In this document: positions 50,811 through 62,249 of the stretch, one piece after another | How positions within the stretch are numbered: the stretch's first letter is position 1 | How the letters are laid out: each line of letters starts with the position of its first letter | From: Phalacrocorax aristotelis | Lineage: Eukaryota > Chordata > Aves > Suliformes > Phalacrocoracidae | Assembly (NCBI RefSeq): GCF_949628215.1 | Contig: NC_134311.1 | Location: forward strand, 17,236,582-17,300,581 | Reading direction: 5' to 3' | DNA: 64,000 bases | The notes under the pieces: model-generated | The model's database searches: none | Told to the model about the DNA's origin: nothing | Seen by the model: the letters and a program-made list of their open reading frames with translations, nothing else | Translations under genes and position numbers: made by a program

Positions 50811-52991
50811 AAGTGAGAGATGAAGCCTTTCACCTAGCACAGACAGTTCAAAACAATGTTTATAGTTTCATATGCTATAATCCTTTGAGAAACATTAAAA
50901 CTAAATAGCTTTTAATATTAGTTGGCAAGTATTCTCTTTTATAAAATTTGCTAGATGATGCCTGCTAGATTAAAGAGAAGAAACATTAAGCAGATATTAC
51001 AAGATGTACACTCCATATCAGATATGGCTAATAGTAGAAAATTGCTTTGAATAGTGTGAGCAGTTAAAGACCATTGGCTGTCAGGATATATTTCTGTACA
51101 TTTTCACAGAGGTGTTGCATCCCAGGAATATTATCGCCAAGAAATGCTGGAGAACATTTTAGTCTGATTTTAACCCGTGAGGCCTCCTAAACTTTCTCCT
51201 TGCTCACTTATTTCAGATTTCTCTTCTGTTAATAGTTTGTAGAAGTTCAGAATACTTCAGTGCAGTTAAAAACATTTGGAAATCTTCATGCGAATTCAAA
51301 GTATAAAGAAATTGACACCATTTTGCATGTAATACAAAAACTGCAAAAGCAAAAATAATTTTTTTAAATGAACTATTGCATTTTCTGCATGGTAACAAAG
51401 CATTATCCAGTTATTTAAAAAATAGAAGCTTTAAGTAAGTAAGTAGATATTGACATAGATTTATTTTGCATACATGTAAAGACTGTGGTTAACTAGCTTT
51501 CACTAACTACATAATAATAAAAACAAAGCGTTCTTATTTCGTCATAAGCCAACAAGCTTAGATGTTATCTGTAGCATATCCATATTTCTAATTCTGATTT
51601 TAATTCTGATATATGCCCATAAAGGATCTGAAGGCATATTTTAAGTGGCAGCACAAATCAGTTAGTCTTATCAAGCAACAGTGGAGTATATGAGAAGGAT
51701 TTATAACTAACATCTTTCTGAAATAATGTCCATACAGCTGAATAGGGAACCTGTCCAAATGTTTCCACTTACAGCAAAATGAGGTTGCTGACATGTATGC
51801 TGCTATGTTTTCATACCAGTTTTATACATGTAGTTGATTATTACAGATTCAATAATATTTATTAGGTGTCAAAGTTAGAGTTATCGCAATGTGATGAATA
51901 GACATTTCTTTATACTGGCTAAGAATAATTTGCCTGTCTACTGTGTAGGTAGTATAAAAGATAGTATGCCATTTACAAAGTATTTCAATGTTTGAGATTT
52001 GGTCTTTGTAAAGGATGTAACTATATAATATTATTATCTATCAACATCAATGTTTCTTCTTAGTTAAGCTATATTTGGACACTTTTCCATGTGTTGCGGT
52101 TTGCTTCTGAGTTTCATTATATCTTATACTTTCTTTTATATAGACAGACTAAGAGTTGTTCTTAAAATGTTTGCTAGACGTGGTCACCAAGCTAGTGAAT
52201 GAAGGGAGAAAGATGTGATGGCTAAATGCATGACTGTTTCTACAGAGCTTTCTCATTCAGTGTGTAACAGGGAGAAAATGCATATTCAGAAGGGCCATCC
52301 TCCTCTAAATCAGATGCCAACTCCTAATATTAAAGGTGTTTAAATTCTAAAACCATTCGTTCTTCAAACAGTTGTTATCATCATATATGAACCCAGCTGT
52401 AGTCTGATTTTCAGCCTAAACTATGGTCCTTAAATTTAATTTATTCAGGGAATTTTGTCAGTTTCTCCTCTCTTTCAGTTCCTGAAGTAATCTTCTGAAT
52501 GTTTCAGACTTTCTAGATAATTAGATCCTTTGGCAGCGTGTTGATTTCAAAGGGAGCTAGGCACCAATGTACTACACAGAATCCAAACTAAATGAGTAAG
52601 TTATCAAGTCATGCATACAATCCAGTTTGCTTTCAGTTTGACATGATTAGAAACTCTAACAAATAATTAATGTATACATTTCATAATAAACACTAGTGCC
52701 CATTGGCATTTTGCTCAACAATCACTGCATTAGGCAAGTCAAATCACTGAATTTTACTGTGCGTTTACCTATGTGAGTCTTAAGAGCTTTTCAGAAAAGT
52801 GGCTCTTTGCTATTTCCTATTTAATCTGTTTTACAGAACTAACTTTCCTTGTCATTTGTTAAGATGGCCGTAGAGCTCTGTCCTACCAGTAACGTCACTG
52901 AACATTCTCCCTCAGTCTATGAAATCATAGGAATAGTCACCTTTAGTTATGGTACTAATTTATTCCAGGGGATTGATACAATGTGGCAAAG

Positions 52992-53010
52992 AAAAAAAAA
53001 AAAAAAAAAA
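52992..53010 (+). repeat. Poly-A tract
   Basis: Nineteen A in a row, without a recognisable retroelement upstream. Simple repeat. Confidence 0.85.
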
Positions 53011-56000
53011 GAAGTGGCAGTTTCCTTCAAAGGAAGTAATCAAATAGTGGAACCAGCCCAAAAAGGACCATAGCACACACACAAAACCTGGGCCTTTTTG
53101 CCTGTAGCTTTTTTCTCCAAATGTCCAAATGAACAAATGGACAGAGAAACACAGCCTGAGTGGCTGAAGAGTTATGGGCCCTAGGGAGGAAACTGGACTC
53201 CAAGGTTTAGGATGCATCAGAAAGATTACGTTCAAGGCAGTGGGTCTAGCTGACTCTGGCAATGGGGCACGAGCAGGGCTGCTCTCTAGTGTCAAGAATA
53301 GGCTTTATAGGTCCAGTCTCAGAATGTAATCTTCCATAACTGCACACCTTTTACAGACTTGTCACCTAAGTACCCAGGCTTATCAAACATTGCTCTTTTT
53401 GGCATCGTTTTAAACTGCTGTTTGGGATACAGTCACATGCAGAGGATGTTGTAATGTTGTTATTTCAAAAGCCAGGTCTCACAGTAGTGAGGTTTGTGTA
53501 GTGTGGACATTGTCTAGTTTTGATGTCCAAGCCAGTGAAGGAAGAAGCTTTCAGTGTTGCTGTGGCTTGCAGGTGCATACACTGTTATAGAAAGAATATA
53601 ACTTGTATGGATGCTGCCATATCTAACATGTCAGTCTGTTTCATCAGACTGTTACAACTTTTCCTCTGTATTTCCAGTAGTTCAGAGTACATCCATGGCT
53701 TTTAACCACACGGCTAGTCATTTATGAAATGTATGTGCTCATCAAAAGTACTCCTTTCTATCTTGGCTTTTCCCACCGAAGTCAAGGATAGAGCTTCTTG
53801 TGTGAGAAGGCTAATGCTGAGTGATTTGAAAGTCCTATGACCTTATGCATGTGATGTCAATGAGAATAGCAGTGAACAGCAAAAAGCAAGATTCTCTACT
53901 AATGATAAGAATTAATTCTTGCATGTTTTGTGGTTTTCTTCACATCTCTTTTGATGTCTTGCAACATAAAAAAATGATTCTAATAGCTACTTTTACAATA
54001 CAAATGTACATGCAAAGAAAAATTCCACTTTCGGGACCAGTCTTTTGTCCCTCTGCCTGCAAGGAAAATGAGAGGTCAATTAAATTGTATGCTAATACCT
54101 TCATTATTTGACTAAATGGGAAAATAAAATGCAGGCAGAATTTCAGATGGCAATCCTTTAGCAGGCCATGGAAAGAGAACAAAGGAAAGGAAGACAGAGA
54201 GGAAACATGTCCAATGAACTAGCCATTTTTGCTCTCCCTGTCTCTTTCGTGAAATTGTTTTTAATTGCTTCATAGCTTGACTTCTCTGCAGCTGTGCTAT
54301 TATATTTGAGCTCCTTTATTCTAAAATTCTGTGGCTTCTATACCAGAAACTGGCACAAAAGTCTTCAGCACTGGAATTACATTTGCCCCCATCTATCCAA
54401 GTGAGCAATACTATGTCAGTACTGGAGTAATTGAGAGTTCTCAGAGGGCTCTTTAGTGCTCTGCCTTATCTCTTATACTACTTAAATCTTACATAGTCCT
54501 ACCTAGACTTGGTATGTTGCCAGAGTGACAGATGTTCCAGCAACTACTGTTTATTTTACTTAGTAATAGTCCTTCATAGATTTTAGAGAATCACTTATAT
54601 GAGATGCTTTTTGCTTTGGAAACAATATTATTATCGCTATTATGTGTTGCTAGCATCATTGTAGTTATACCTACACCCTCCAAATAATTACCAATAACCA
54701 ATACAACAAGTAATAAATCAGTCCTTCATACTTGATTTATATTTGCATCCCACTACAAGATGAACTTGACCGGTATCAGTACACTGGCTTCCTACCTGCT
54801 TTTTCCCATATTCGCCAGTTGGAATCCATGTGTAGGTCACAAGGAATATCAGTGGTGCCCTGTAAGAAATTTTATCGTATATCTCATACCTTTCTGTATT
54901 TATGTCTTGATTACTGAATAAACTGGTGTTTATAAGGGAAGCAGTATAAAAAATGGAAAAGATAAGACTTGACTTGTGCTGCTTTCACTTTGGACTTACT
55001 TAGAAAATGAAGCTGTTTCTGTTGTACTCTGAAGCCAAAGGATGAAATTTGTAGAATAATAATATGCTTCACATTCTGAGTCTCTTGATATGTAATATGC
55101 CAGTAAACTACCAGTAAACAATCAAAAGCCTATTAAGAAGTTAATTAATTATATGAGAACTACTAAGGAGGAACACAAGGCATGTCAAATAAGGTGAGTG
55201 CAGTCCTCTTCTATCAGACTCTGGTCTCTGCCAGTAGTCTGCTGCACTCCTCAGAATTGGAACAGACCATAAAAAGAAATCTTAAAGCTTTGGAACACTT
55301 AAGTAAAAAGAAAACCCTCCTTAAAACTTAGCAAAACCAACAGTTAACAAGTACTTCGGGTCAGAAGAGGCAAAAGATACAATAAGCAGTTTAGGTAACA
55401 CTTCCAAGTGTAATCAAAGTAGAAAAATGAAATAACTAATTTTGTTTCCACCATTTAGATCGATGACTGTTGTGAAACACAGAAAAAAAAAAGCATTCTC
55501 CATAGGGAGTTGGAGAAATGGTATTTTATTTTGCCATAAGGCTCTTGCAATGTCTTAAAAGTTATGCCAGCATAGGTAGATGTAGTGATCTAGTGAGGTA
55601 GTAAAAGATTTTCAGTAAAATCCATTTATCACAGGATTCTGCTGTAGTTTTTTTAATAGATACTGTGAGTGTTTAAGTGCATATGCATGTGTAATACAGA
55701 CACAGGCAAATATGTATATCCATATAGTTTGCTGTAACATCTGGTTTCACAACTTTGCTAAAGATTTGCCTTTCCTTTGTTATAGCAGGTCATGGTTTGC
55801 TCCCTCATGATGGTTTCTGCAGGTAATTATAGTGGTTGCCAGATTTAGGCAACTGTAAAATGACTGAGAACTGGTGCAGGATGATGATATGAATAATGAT
55901 AACCATATCAGTTAAGTTTTTTTCAGATTTTAACCTGTATTATGCAATTTGACAATAATCAGATACAATTCAGTGTTGCTATTTCCCTTCCAAGTTTGGG

Positions 56001-57227
56001 GTTTCTGCCTCCTTACAGCTGGGTTTTCATTCCTGTAAGAACACAGATAAGAATGCTGTGGGATGGATTCTGACTACGCACCTTTATTTGCAATGTCAGT
56101 AATATCCCCCTAGGAAAGGGGAGCATAGTGGCACTGATACATCAGTACCTGCAAGAATAAAGCATTTGAAAATATTTAGTCTTGCTTGTAGAGCAGTCCT
56201 TTCTACTCTAGGCCAAGGCCTGAGAAAGCTCCAGTCCTGCATTTTCATGGCAGGTTTTAACTTCTCATATCAGCTTATGACTGTCCATATACACAAAGCT
56301 CTGAGTGTGTCCCTGTGTGTCCAGGTACAGCTGTCAGTACCGCTTATGGCTATCTTCTTTGTCTTCCCTGTTTCATATAGTCTGGGGATTAGGAAGCTAT
56401 CAGCTTTTTATTTATGGGGATTGTTTTTGCCTCACATTAAGCTATATATTGTAATGTTAGTAAGCATCATGTAAGTGAATAGATAATAAACACTGTGCTG
56501 AGGCCGTTTGGACATATATTGCTAAAATGGTTCCAGCTAAGCACTGTTGGTCATTAATTTTTCCCTCTTTTCCTTTTTGTAGGCTGATTTCTTGTAAAAC
56601 TTTTCCATTTCCATTACAGTTGTTTATTGTTTAACATGTTTTGCTCATATATTCAACATACATTAACATGTTTACGTAAGAATAGGTCCTTGCTGATAAC
56701 CAACAAGCTACCATATATAAAAACCCCCTGAAATCCCCGGTATTGGAGTATTCATTTGCTTCTGAGGACTCATGATTTCTCTGACTTTATGCCACCACTC
56801 AGTGTGTGTTGGGGTAGCATCTTGTTTTTCGAACCCAGGAGCACCTGGCAAGATTCCACCTGGTCCTTGTCACAGGCACTTGGGAACTAACAATAAGGAT
56901 CTCTGTAGACACTTGATTTCCCTGTCTCTCATGCTCTAGTAATGGATATATTACTCCTGATTACTCCAAGTCCCACTTGGTCAAAAGCAAAAGCAAGGCT
57001 GGCTCCTGAATTTGAGACCCTCAAGTGGTGGATTAAAGAGCTAGATTATGATTCCTGTGTATGTTTTTCTGTGCATTGTAGGAAACACTCTTTTAATAAA
57101 TCAGAAATGTTTAATATAGTCACATATTTTTGGAGATTATCCTCTAGATACTGAAACAGAAATGCAAGATTTTTAATTCGCTTGCTCTAGTAATGTTCAA
57201 TTCAACGCAGTAAATGTGCTTCCTTTT

Positions 57228-57243
57228 TAATTAGCATAATTAG
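57228..57243. promoter_or_regulatory. Paired homeodomain sites with octamer-like centre
   Basis: TAATTAGCATAATTAG holds two TAATTA cores nine bases apart, and the centre ATTAGCAT is close to the POU octamer. It lies 1 kb upstream of exon 4. Motif evidence only. Confidence 0.3.
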
Positions 57244-57350
57244 TACTTTCAAGAAGACATCAATTTAGGTTTATATAATTTCAAAAGGGATAACATTTTT
57301 GGGGTAGGATTATTAAAGAAGATGGTGTCTGTGGAGGGGCTGAATCTGAT

Positions 57351-57384
57351 AATCTTTTAATATACCCTTAAATATCTGAATATC
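57351..57384 (+). repeat. 33-34 bp AT-rich direct repeat, copy 1
   Basis: This copy matches 59416-59448 except for one substitution and one single-base insertion. The shared core is TATACCCTTAAATATCTGA. The two copies flank exon 4. They could be fragments of one dispersed repeat or an old local duplication. Confidence 0.7.
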
Positions 57385-58294
57385 AAGTTTGCTTCAGATA
57401 AGCACCTAACTGTTCAGACCCATTTCTGAAGTATAACAAAGTAATTTTGTAACAGGTAAAAGTCTTGTGAGACCATGTGGATTTACTAGGATTAGCACTT
57501 CTTAGGTATCATCTTTCAAGCAGTCAGAAGGGCAAGTGTGCATGAAACATGTATCTTTTAATTTCAGAGCCTCCAGAGCAGTTTTATTCTTTGACTTAAG
57601 GGGGAGCATCCTGTGCCGAATAGAGACTTTTTTTTTTTAAAAAAAATTACTTTAACTGGTTCTCATGTCCTTAGCAGGGATGTCATGTGTAGGAAAACCA
57701 TGATTCCCTCATGACTGATTTCTCATTTACTACTTCAAAAAATTACATGTCTCATGGGAGATTCTAAAGGCATCTTCCACTCTCTTTTTCCTTCTAGTCT
57801 CATTTGTTTTGGTATTATGAATCCTACAACTCCCTAATGTATCATGTGAGGTTGCTGAAGTACATGCTCTTGCTGCAGCTGAGATGTGAAGGAAGGGATA
57901 CTTGTTTAGGGATTACTACTGCCCCTTGCTCAGATGTTCCAGCCGTTTCAATGCAGGCTTTACATCCAGATTTTCTTGTTTATCTGGCAGTTCATTGTTT
58001 AAGGCCAGCCTGTCAAAATAGGTTAAATATTCTTTGGGAAACATGGTCACATCTTTGAGACACCACAAATATGTTTAATACAAAAAGATTGGCTTGATAA
58101 AAGAAACATGATAAGCTTGCATCCCCCAAAATACTTTTCTGCTGTTCCGTGTAGATTTCTAAGAGCATCAGTATGCAATGACAAATCCCAAGGCAATAAA
58201 TTCCTGGAAAAGGCACAGAGAGACACCAGCAAAGCAGTGAAAATGATTGCTGATGATTTGTTCTAACTACTTGACCTTGTGACATCTCCTTCAG

Positions 58295-58422
58295 ATATAT
58301 GACCAAGATGGGACACTGCAGCACTTTATTGATGGTGGAGAACCCAGTAAGTCAAGCTGGATGAGGTATATCCGATGTGCAAGGCACTGCGGGGAACAGA
58401 ACTTAACAGTGGTTCAGTACAG
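58295..58422 (+). CDS. PRDM6: PRDM6 coding exon 4: central PR/SET domain
   Basis: The acceptor TCCTTCAG ends at 58294 and the donor GTAAAG starts at 58423. The exon enters in phase 0, encodes residues 278-319 and leaves two bases (AG) for Arg320. The translation runs [17 protein letters not shown], then [20 protein letters not shown], then TVVQY. The W-M-R-Y ... A-R ... E-Q-N-L pattern is the hallmark core of PR domains, the SET-like fold of PRDM proteins. The canonical SET catalytic NHxC motif is not present, as is usual for this family. The exon is only 128 nt and sits between a 38 kb and a 3.7 kb intron, so identity rests on the protein match and phase agreement. Both are clear. Confidence 0.97.
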
Positions 58423-59415
58423 GTAAAGTATGTTTTGATTTACTCAATGCAATAAAATTAAAATATTTTTAGTGAAAAATCAGACTGTAACTGTTACCAG
58501 TACTGCTGCCTTTGATTGCAAACACTGTAGGAGGGCTTTTGCAAATGTGCTCATTCGGGGCAATACAAAAGCTGCAGGGTGTAGTGAGGGTGGGTTTAAC
58601 TTTGGTTGCCCTGAGCTGAGGCTGCTGTAGTAAACATGCTAGACCTGGAGCTCCTGGGAACAAGTACAGTCCTGTGTCACTCGTGTGACCACCACATCAC
58701 CCTCTGAATGTTTCCGAATGGTCTGATCAGAAGCAAGCCAACACAAGCAATCTTCCGCCCTTTATAAAGCTGCACGTGTTAGAGGAAGGGCAAAAATGGT
58801 GGGAGAGGAGTTCTGAACCCAAAGACTTTCTGAGAGTCATTCATGAGACACGTACACACCTAAAGCTTATATGTTGAGTGCACCTGCTAGCCAAGATTGC
58901 TAGTGCTTTTACCTCTTATGTCACTGGCTTGAGAAGGTCAAAATGTGAAGAAAAATGTAAAGAAATTATGGTGCATTTTACTTTGTACTCGCAAACAGCT
59001 CCAGAAAACCCAGACAACGCATTACATAAATACATGATCTCAGCTATAAACAAACCTTTTGCCTCAGAATCAGAAGCAACTGCTTGGCCTTATTAAACGT
59101 GGTAGGAAGCACATCAAAGAATGGCCCGGGCTTGCCAGTCGCAGCGAGCAATCCCGATTTTGGCGAGTTGCTTTACAGAGCGGAGTTTCTTTTCCTTAGG
59201 AAGAATCTTAAGCTTATTTAAAGTACCTTTAAAATTAAAAATAAAACATACAAAAGCAAGCTAAAATGAAATATATATAAAGTTTGATTTTCCCATAGGG
59301 TTCCAATTTAACAATGGTAAAATTGTTCAATTCCATTTTCAGCTTTTTTATTCTCTGGCCAGTTGACTAAATAATGCTGTAGTTAAAAAAATAACAATCC
59401 TATTTATACATTACA

Positions 59416-59448
59416 AATCTTTTATTATACCCTTAAATATCTGATATC
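59416..59448 (+). repeat. 33-34 bp AT-rich direct repeat, copy 2
   Basis: Second copy of the motif at 57351-57384, in the same orientation and about 2.07 kb downstream. Confidence 0.7.
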
Positions 59449-59573
59449 TATAGCTAAAATCCCATCAGATTTTAAATAAACACACTGGATAATGAATAAA
59501 GATCACTGTGATGAAAGAGTATTTTTGTAGGTATCTCGTGAACTATTTCTCAGTGTGGTGGTGTGTGCATGCA

Positions 59574-59624
59574 CATATATATAAAAATAAGAAAAAATAT
59601 ATATGTGTGTACATATATATAGAT
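59574..59624 (+). repeat. AT/GT dinucleotide-rich tract
   Basis: Imperfect AT repeats with a short TGTGTG insert and an A-rich middle. A low-complexity microsatellite. Confidence 0.75.
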
Positions 59625-59973
59625 GACAAACCTAAATGAAAAGCAAGCATGAGAAAGTCATTACACATCTGTCAATATTAAGTGGATTTTACAACTCTCC
59701 TTTCATGATGGAGTTTTTACTTAGAGTTCCCTCTGTTGATCTGTTTTCGATTACTTCAGATCTTTATAAAATGAACTACAAAAACACAATTTAAAAAACT
59801 GGCATCCATCACCAGTGACTGCATCCAAGTGTAAGAAAATAGAAAAGTTGGACACTGAAAAACCGGCCTAATTTTTATTGTACATGGACGTCCTCCTCAC
59901 AGAAAGTCAGCTGGTTTAAATTCGTTCTGTTATGATTTGTAATATCTAAATGGAATTTTCTTCAAAGTGCTCT

Positions 59974-59981
59974 TGATTGAT
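59974..59981 (+). promoter_or_regulatory. PBX/HOX-type motif
   Basis: TGATTGAT is the PBC-HOX dimer consensus. It sits in a repeat-free part of intron 4 (about 59930-60400) that may be conserved. A single 8-bp match is weak evidence. Confidence 0.2.
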
Positions 59982-60508
59982 TGACCCTTAGCTGAACGTT
60001 TTGTTTTTATTTTGAGGCTGACAATAATGTTTGTTGGCATGTGTTCTGCTTCAACTGCGTTGGGACGCCATGAAGCTATCTTTATGAGTCATCCAACCAC
60101 AATACTAAATACATGTCAGCAAAGGAAATATTATCCAAAAAGGGAAAAATCCCTTTGATGTACTTCAGCATGCAGAGATTTCTGCGAGTTTTGGAAGCTC
60201 TGCACGCTTGTAAGGGACGGTGTACGCTTACACTTTTTTTTCCCTGCCTACTCCAAGCCTCACAGACCACCCATTGCTCAAAAACAGTTCTGCTCTTTCA
60301 GCGGCAAAGTGTGTCATTTGGTTTTAGCACATTCATTTGCCGGGCTGCTGTGTTTATGTTAAGGGAAGCCAAACTGAGAGATGAAATGTTACAAGGGTGA
60401 AGTACAAAGTAGACTCAATTTTTCTCAAGTTAGGGATGCTGGTAATTTATAGCGTGGCTCCGATTTTCATTTTAATGTAACCGTGGAAAGAATTAATGAA
60501 AGGCACAG

Positions 60509-60576
60509 CTCTGGGGAGAAAGAGAGGGAGAAGAGGAGAGGAGGAGGAGGAGAGGGGGAGACACAAAGGGGAGAGT
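60509..60576 (+). repeat. GA-rich low-complexity tract
   Basis: Purine-rich sequence with GAGGAG and GGGAGA units, similar in style to the promoter homopurine tract. Simple repeat. Confidence 0.75.
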
Positions 60577-62124
60577 TTTTGTCAGATATTCATAGAAGGG
60601 TAAGAAAACCGTTCTGCTTAGCTAGCAGTGCCCTCCTGAGACAGGGTGGCAGTAAGCGAGGAAAATAACAAGATAAATGAAATTTTTGCAGCTGCTAGTA
60701 AAATATTGAGAATCTGCACTTTTTTATTGATCTTTATGATCCTGTTGCCAAGAGCCACTTTGCGGTGACAAAATATGTTGACAAGTGCATATCTCACTGC
60801 CATGAAAAATGTGGTAAAGGATTCTCCTTATGTCTGCAGTGTTATACAAAGAACAAATTGCATTGCTACAGCCAATTCTTTACAGAAAGTCTAAATTTAA
60901 GGCCTACCAAGCCTAAACACTTTTATCTTGAACTTCAGGCTAATGTTTGTAGCAATTCTTCACTCAGAAAACTGGTTGAGGCCTAACATTTTTTTTTTGG
61001 TCTATAGATGTTTTTCTGCCTTACATAAGCTGTTATAAAAAATGGTCATTTCTTGGTACTTTGACTGTATCATTTTGGTATGTAATCCTTCAGTGAGAGT
61101 GGAGTGTTCTTCTTGTATATATTGAATTTCTATCCATCTCACAGGAGTGTGTTTTACTGTTCCATGTGAAACCTAAGGGAAAAGCCACTGCAACTGATAA
61201 CATCTTTATTTTATCTTGTGCCTGGTTGTAATCTTACACAGTTTTTGCCCTCATGTAAATCTGTTAACTGTAGAAGTATCGCTCAGTCTATTTCATCAGT
61301 GCAACATCAGGAAAAGGCTCTTGTCTTTGTGGTGGAGACTCTAGGAATTTTCCTTTTTTTCCCCCTCAATTCCCAGTTCGGTGGTCCAGGAATACCCACC
61401 TTCTTTCCCCACAGAGTGATATGATAAACTATCATGTTTATGGTAACACTAATTTATACTTACTGATGCATCATCAACATTACCCTCATGTTCCATGCAG
61501 GGGATGATTTTTGTGGTTGTATGTTCAGATTAACCCCAGTTTTTTCATTTCCCTGTCTGTTTTATTCAATAATCTAAATTCTCTCTTTTTTTGTGGTATA
61601 TTGCTGTAATGAAAAGCCACATGACACTACTCCAAACTTCTTGCTGAAAGGACTTATTCAAACGGAAGGATTGTTGTCTGTTTTCTCATAAATGTGCTAC
61701 CTTTAGCTTTGATGACAAATGCAAAGCTGTTTAAATGGATGAACTTTCTGAACTGTGTGCACCACTCTGATGCTTGTACTGTGTTAGCAAAATGCAGCAT
61801 TTTTAAAATTGCTTTAAAAGGGACATTGCAAGAAAACACCAGTCTTTTCATAAAATCTTGATGCTTATAAAATCTTAGTGTTTAAATTATGCTAGGTACA
61901 AAGTGCCTGTAAGATGTTTGTTACCTTATGCTGCAGGAACAAAGTCCCTGTTTTTCCCGTATCTTCCCTAATGATAGATTTGGTTTTAAAATGATCAGTA
62001 AATTATTAATTTAGTTACCTGCAGAAATGCTTCCAAAACAATGGACTTCTACTGTAGTACTGTGTATGATAAGAGGAGAATGCTCTATTCCTAAATTAGG
62101 CGCTTTTTGTTTTCTCTTGATCAG

Positions 62125-62249
62125 GTCAAATATATTCTACCGGGCTTGTATAGATATCCCCAGGGGCACTGAGCTGTTGGTGTGGTACAATGACAGCTAC
62201 ACATCTTTCTTTGGAATCCCTCTCCAGTGCATTGCCCAAGATGAAAACT
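62125..62249 (+). CDS. PRDM6: PRDM6 coding exon 5: end of PR/SET domain
   Basis: The acceptor TTTTCTCTTGATCAG ends at 62124. The first base completes Arg320 (AG+G), followed by 41 codons for residues 321-361 and a final T that begins codon 362. The translation runs [20 protein letters not shown], then [14 protein letters not shown], then CIAQDEN. The G-T-E-L-L-V-W-Y motif is the conserved last strand of the PR domain. The donor is GTAAGT at 62250. Remembered PRDM6 continues with Leu after DEN, which fits a T-initiated codon. The following exons, with the linker and C2H2 fingers, are not in the window. Confidence 0.97.

Larger units (their letters stand above)
20277..58294 (+). other. PRDM6: PRDM6 intron 3 (38 kb)
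   Basis: This intron runs from GTAAGT to TCCTTCAG and splits the PR domain between residues 277 and 278. It is AT-rich with stops in all frames, and the longest open frames, about 140 codons, have no recognisable family. Recognised contents are listed separately: a few old SINE/LINE fragments, one palindromic repeat, homopolymer tracts and short motif clusters. Long stretches such as 31500-39000, 42000-44200, 45000-48400 and 51000-57200 show nothing else that I can support. A nested small gene on either strand cannot be excluded but is not evident. Confidence 0.9.
58423..62124 (+). other. PRDM6: PRDM6 intron 4
   Basis: This 3702-base AT-rich intron interrupts codon 320. It holds an AT dinucleotide tract, a GA-rich tract and a PBX/HOX-like motif, listed separately. 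No exon or nested gene was recognised. Confidence 0.95.

Noticed and set aside
58013..58324. Minus-strand 103-codon frame overlapping exon 4
   Set aside because: It is the antisense shadow of a real PRDM6 exon.
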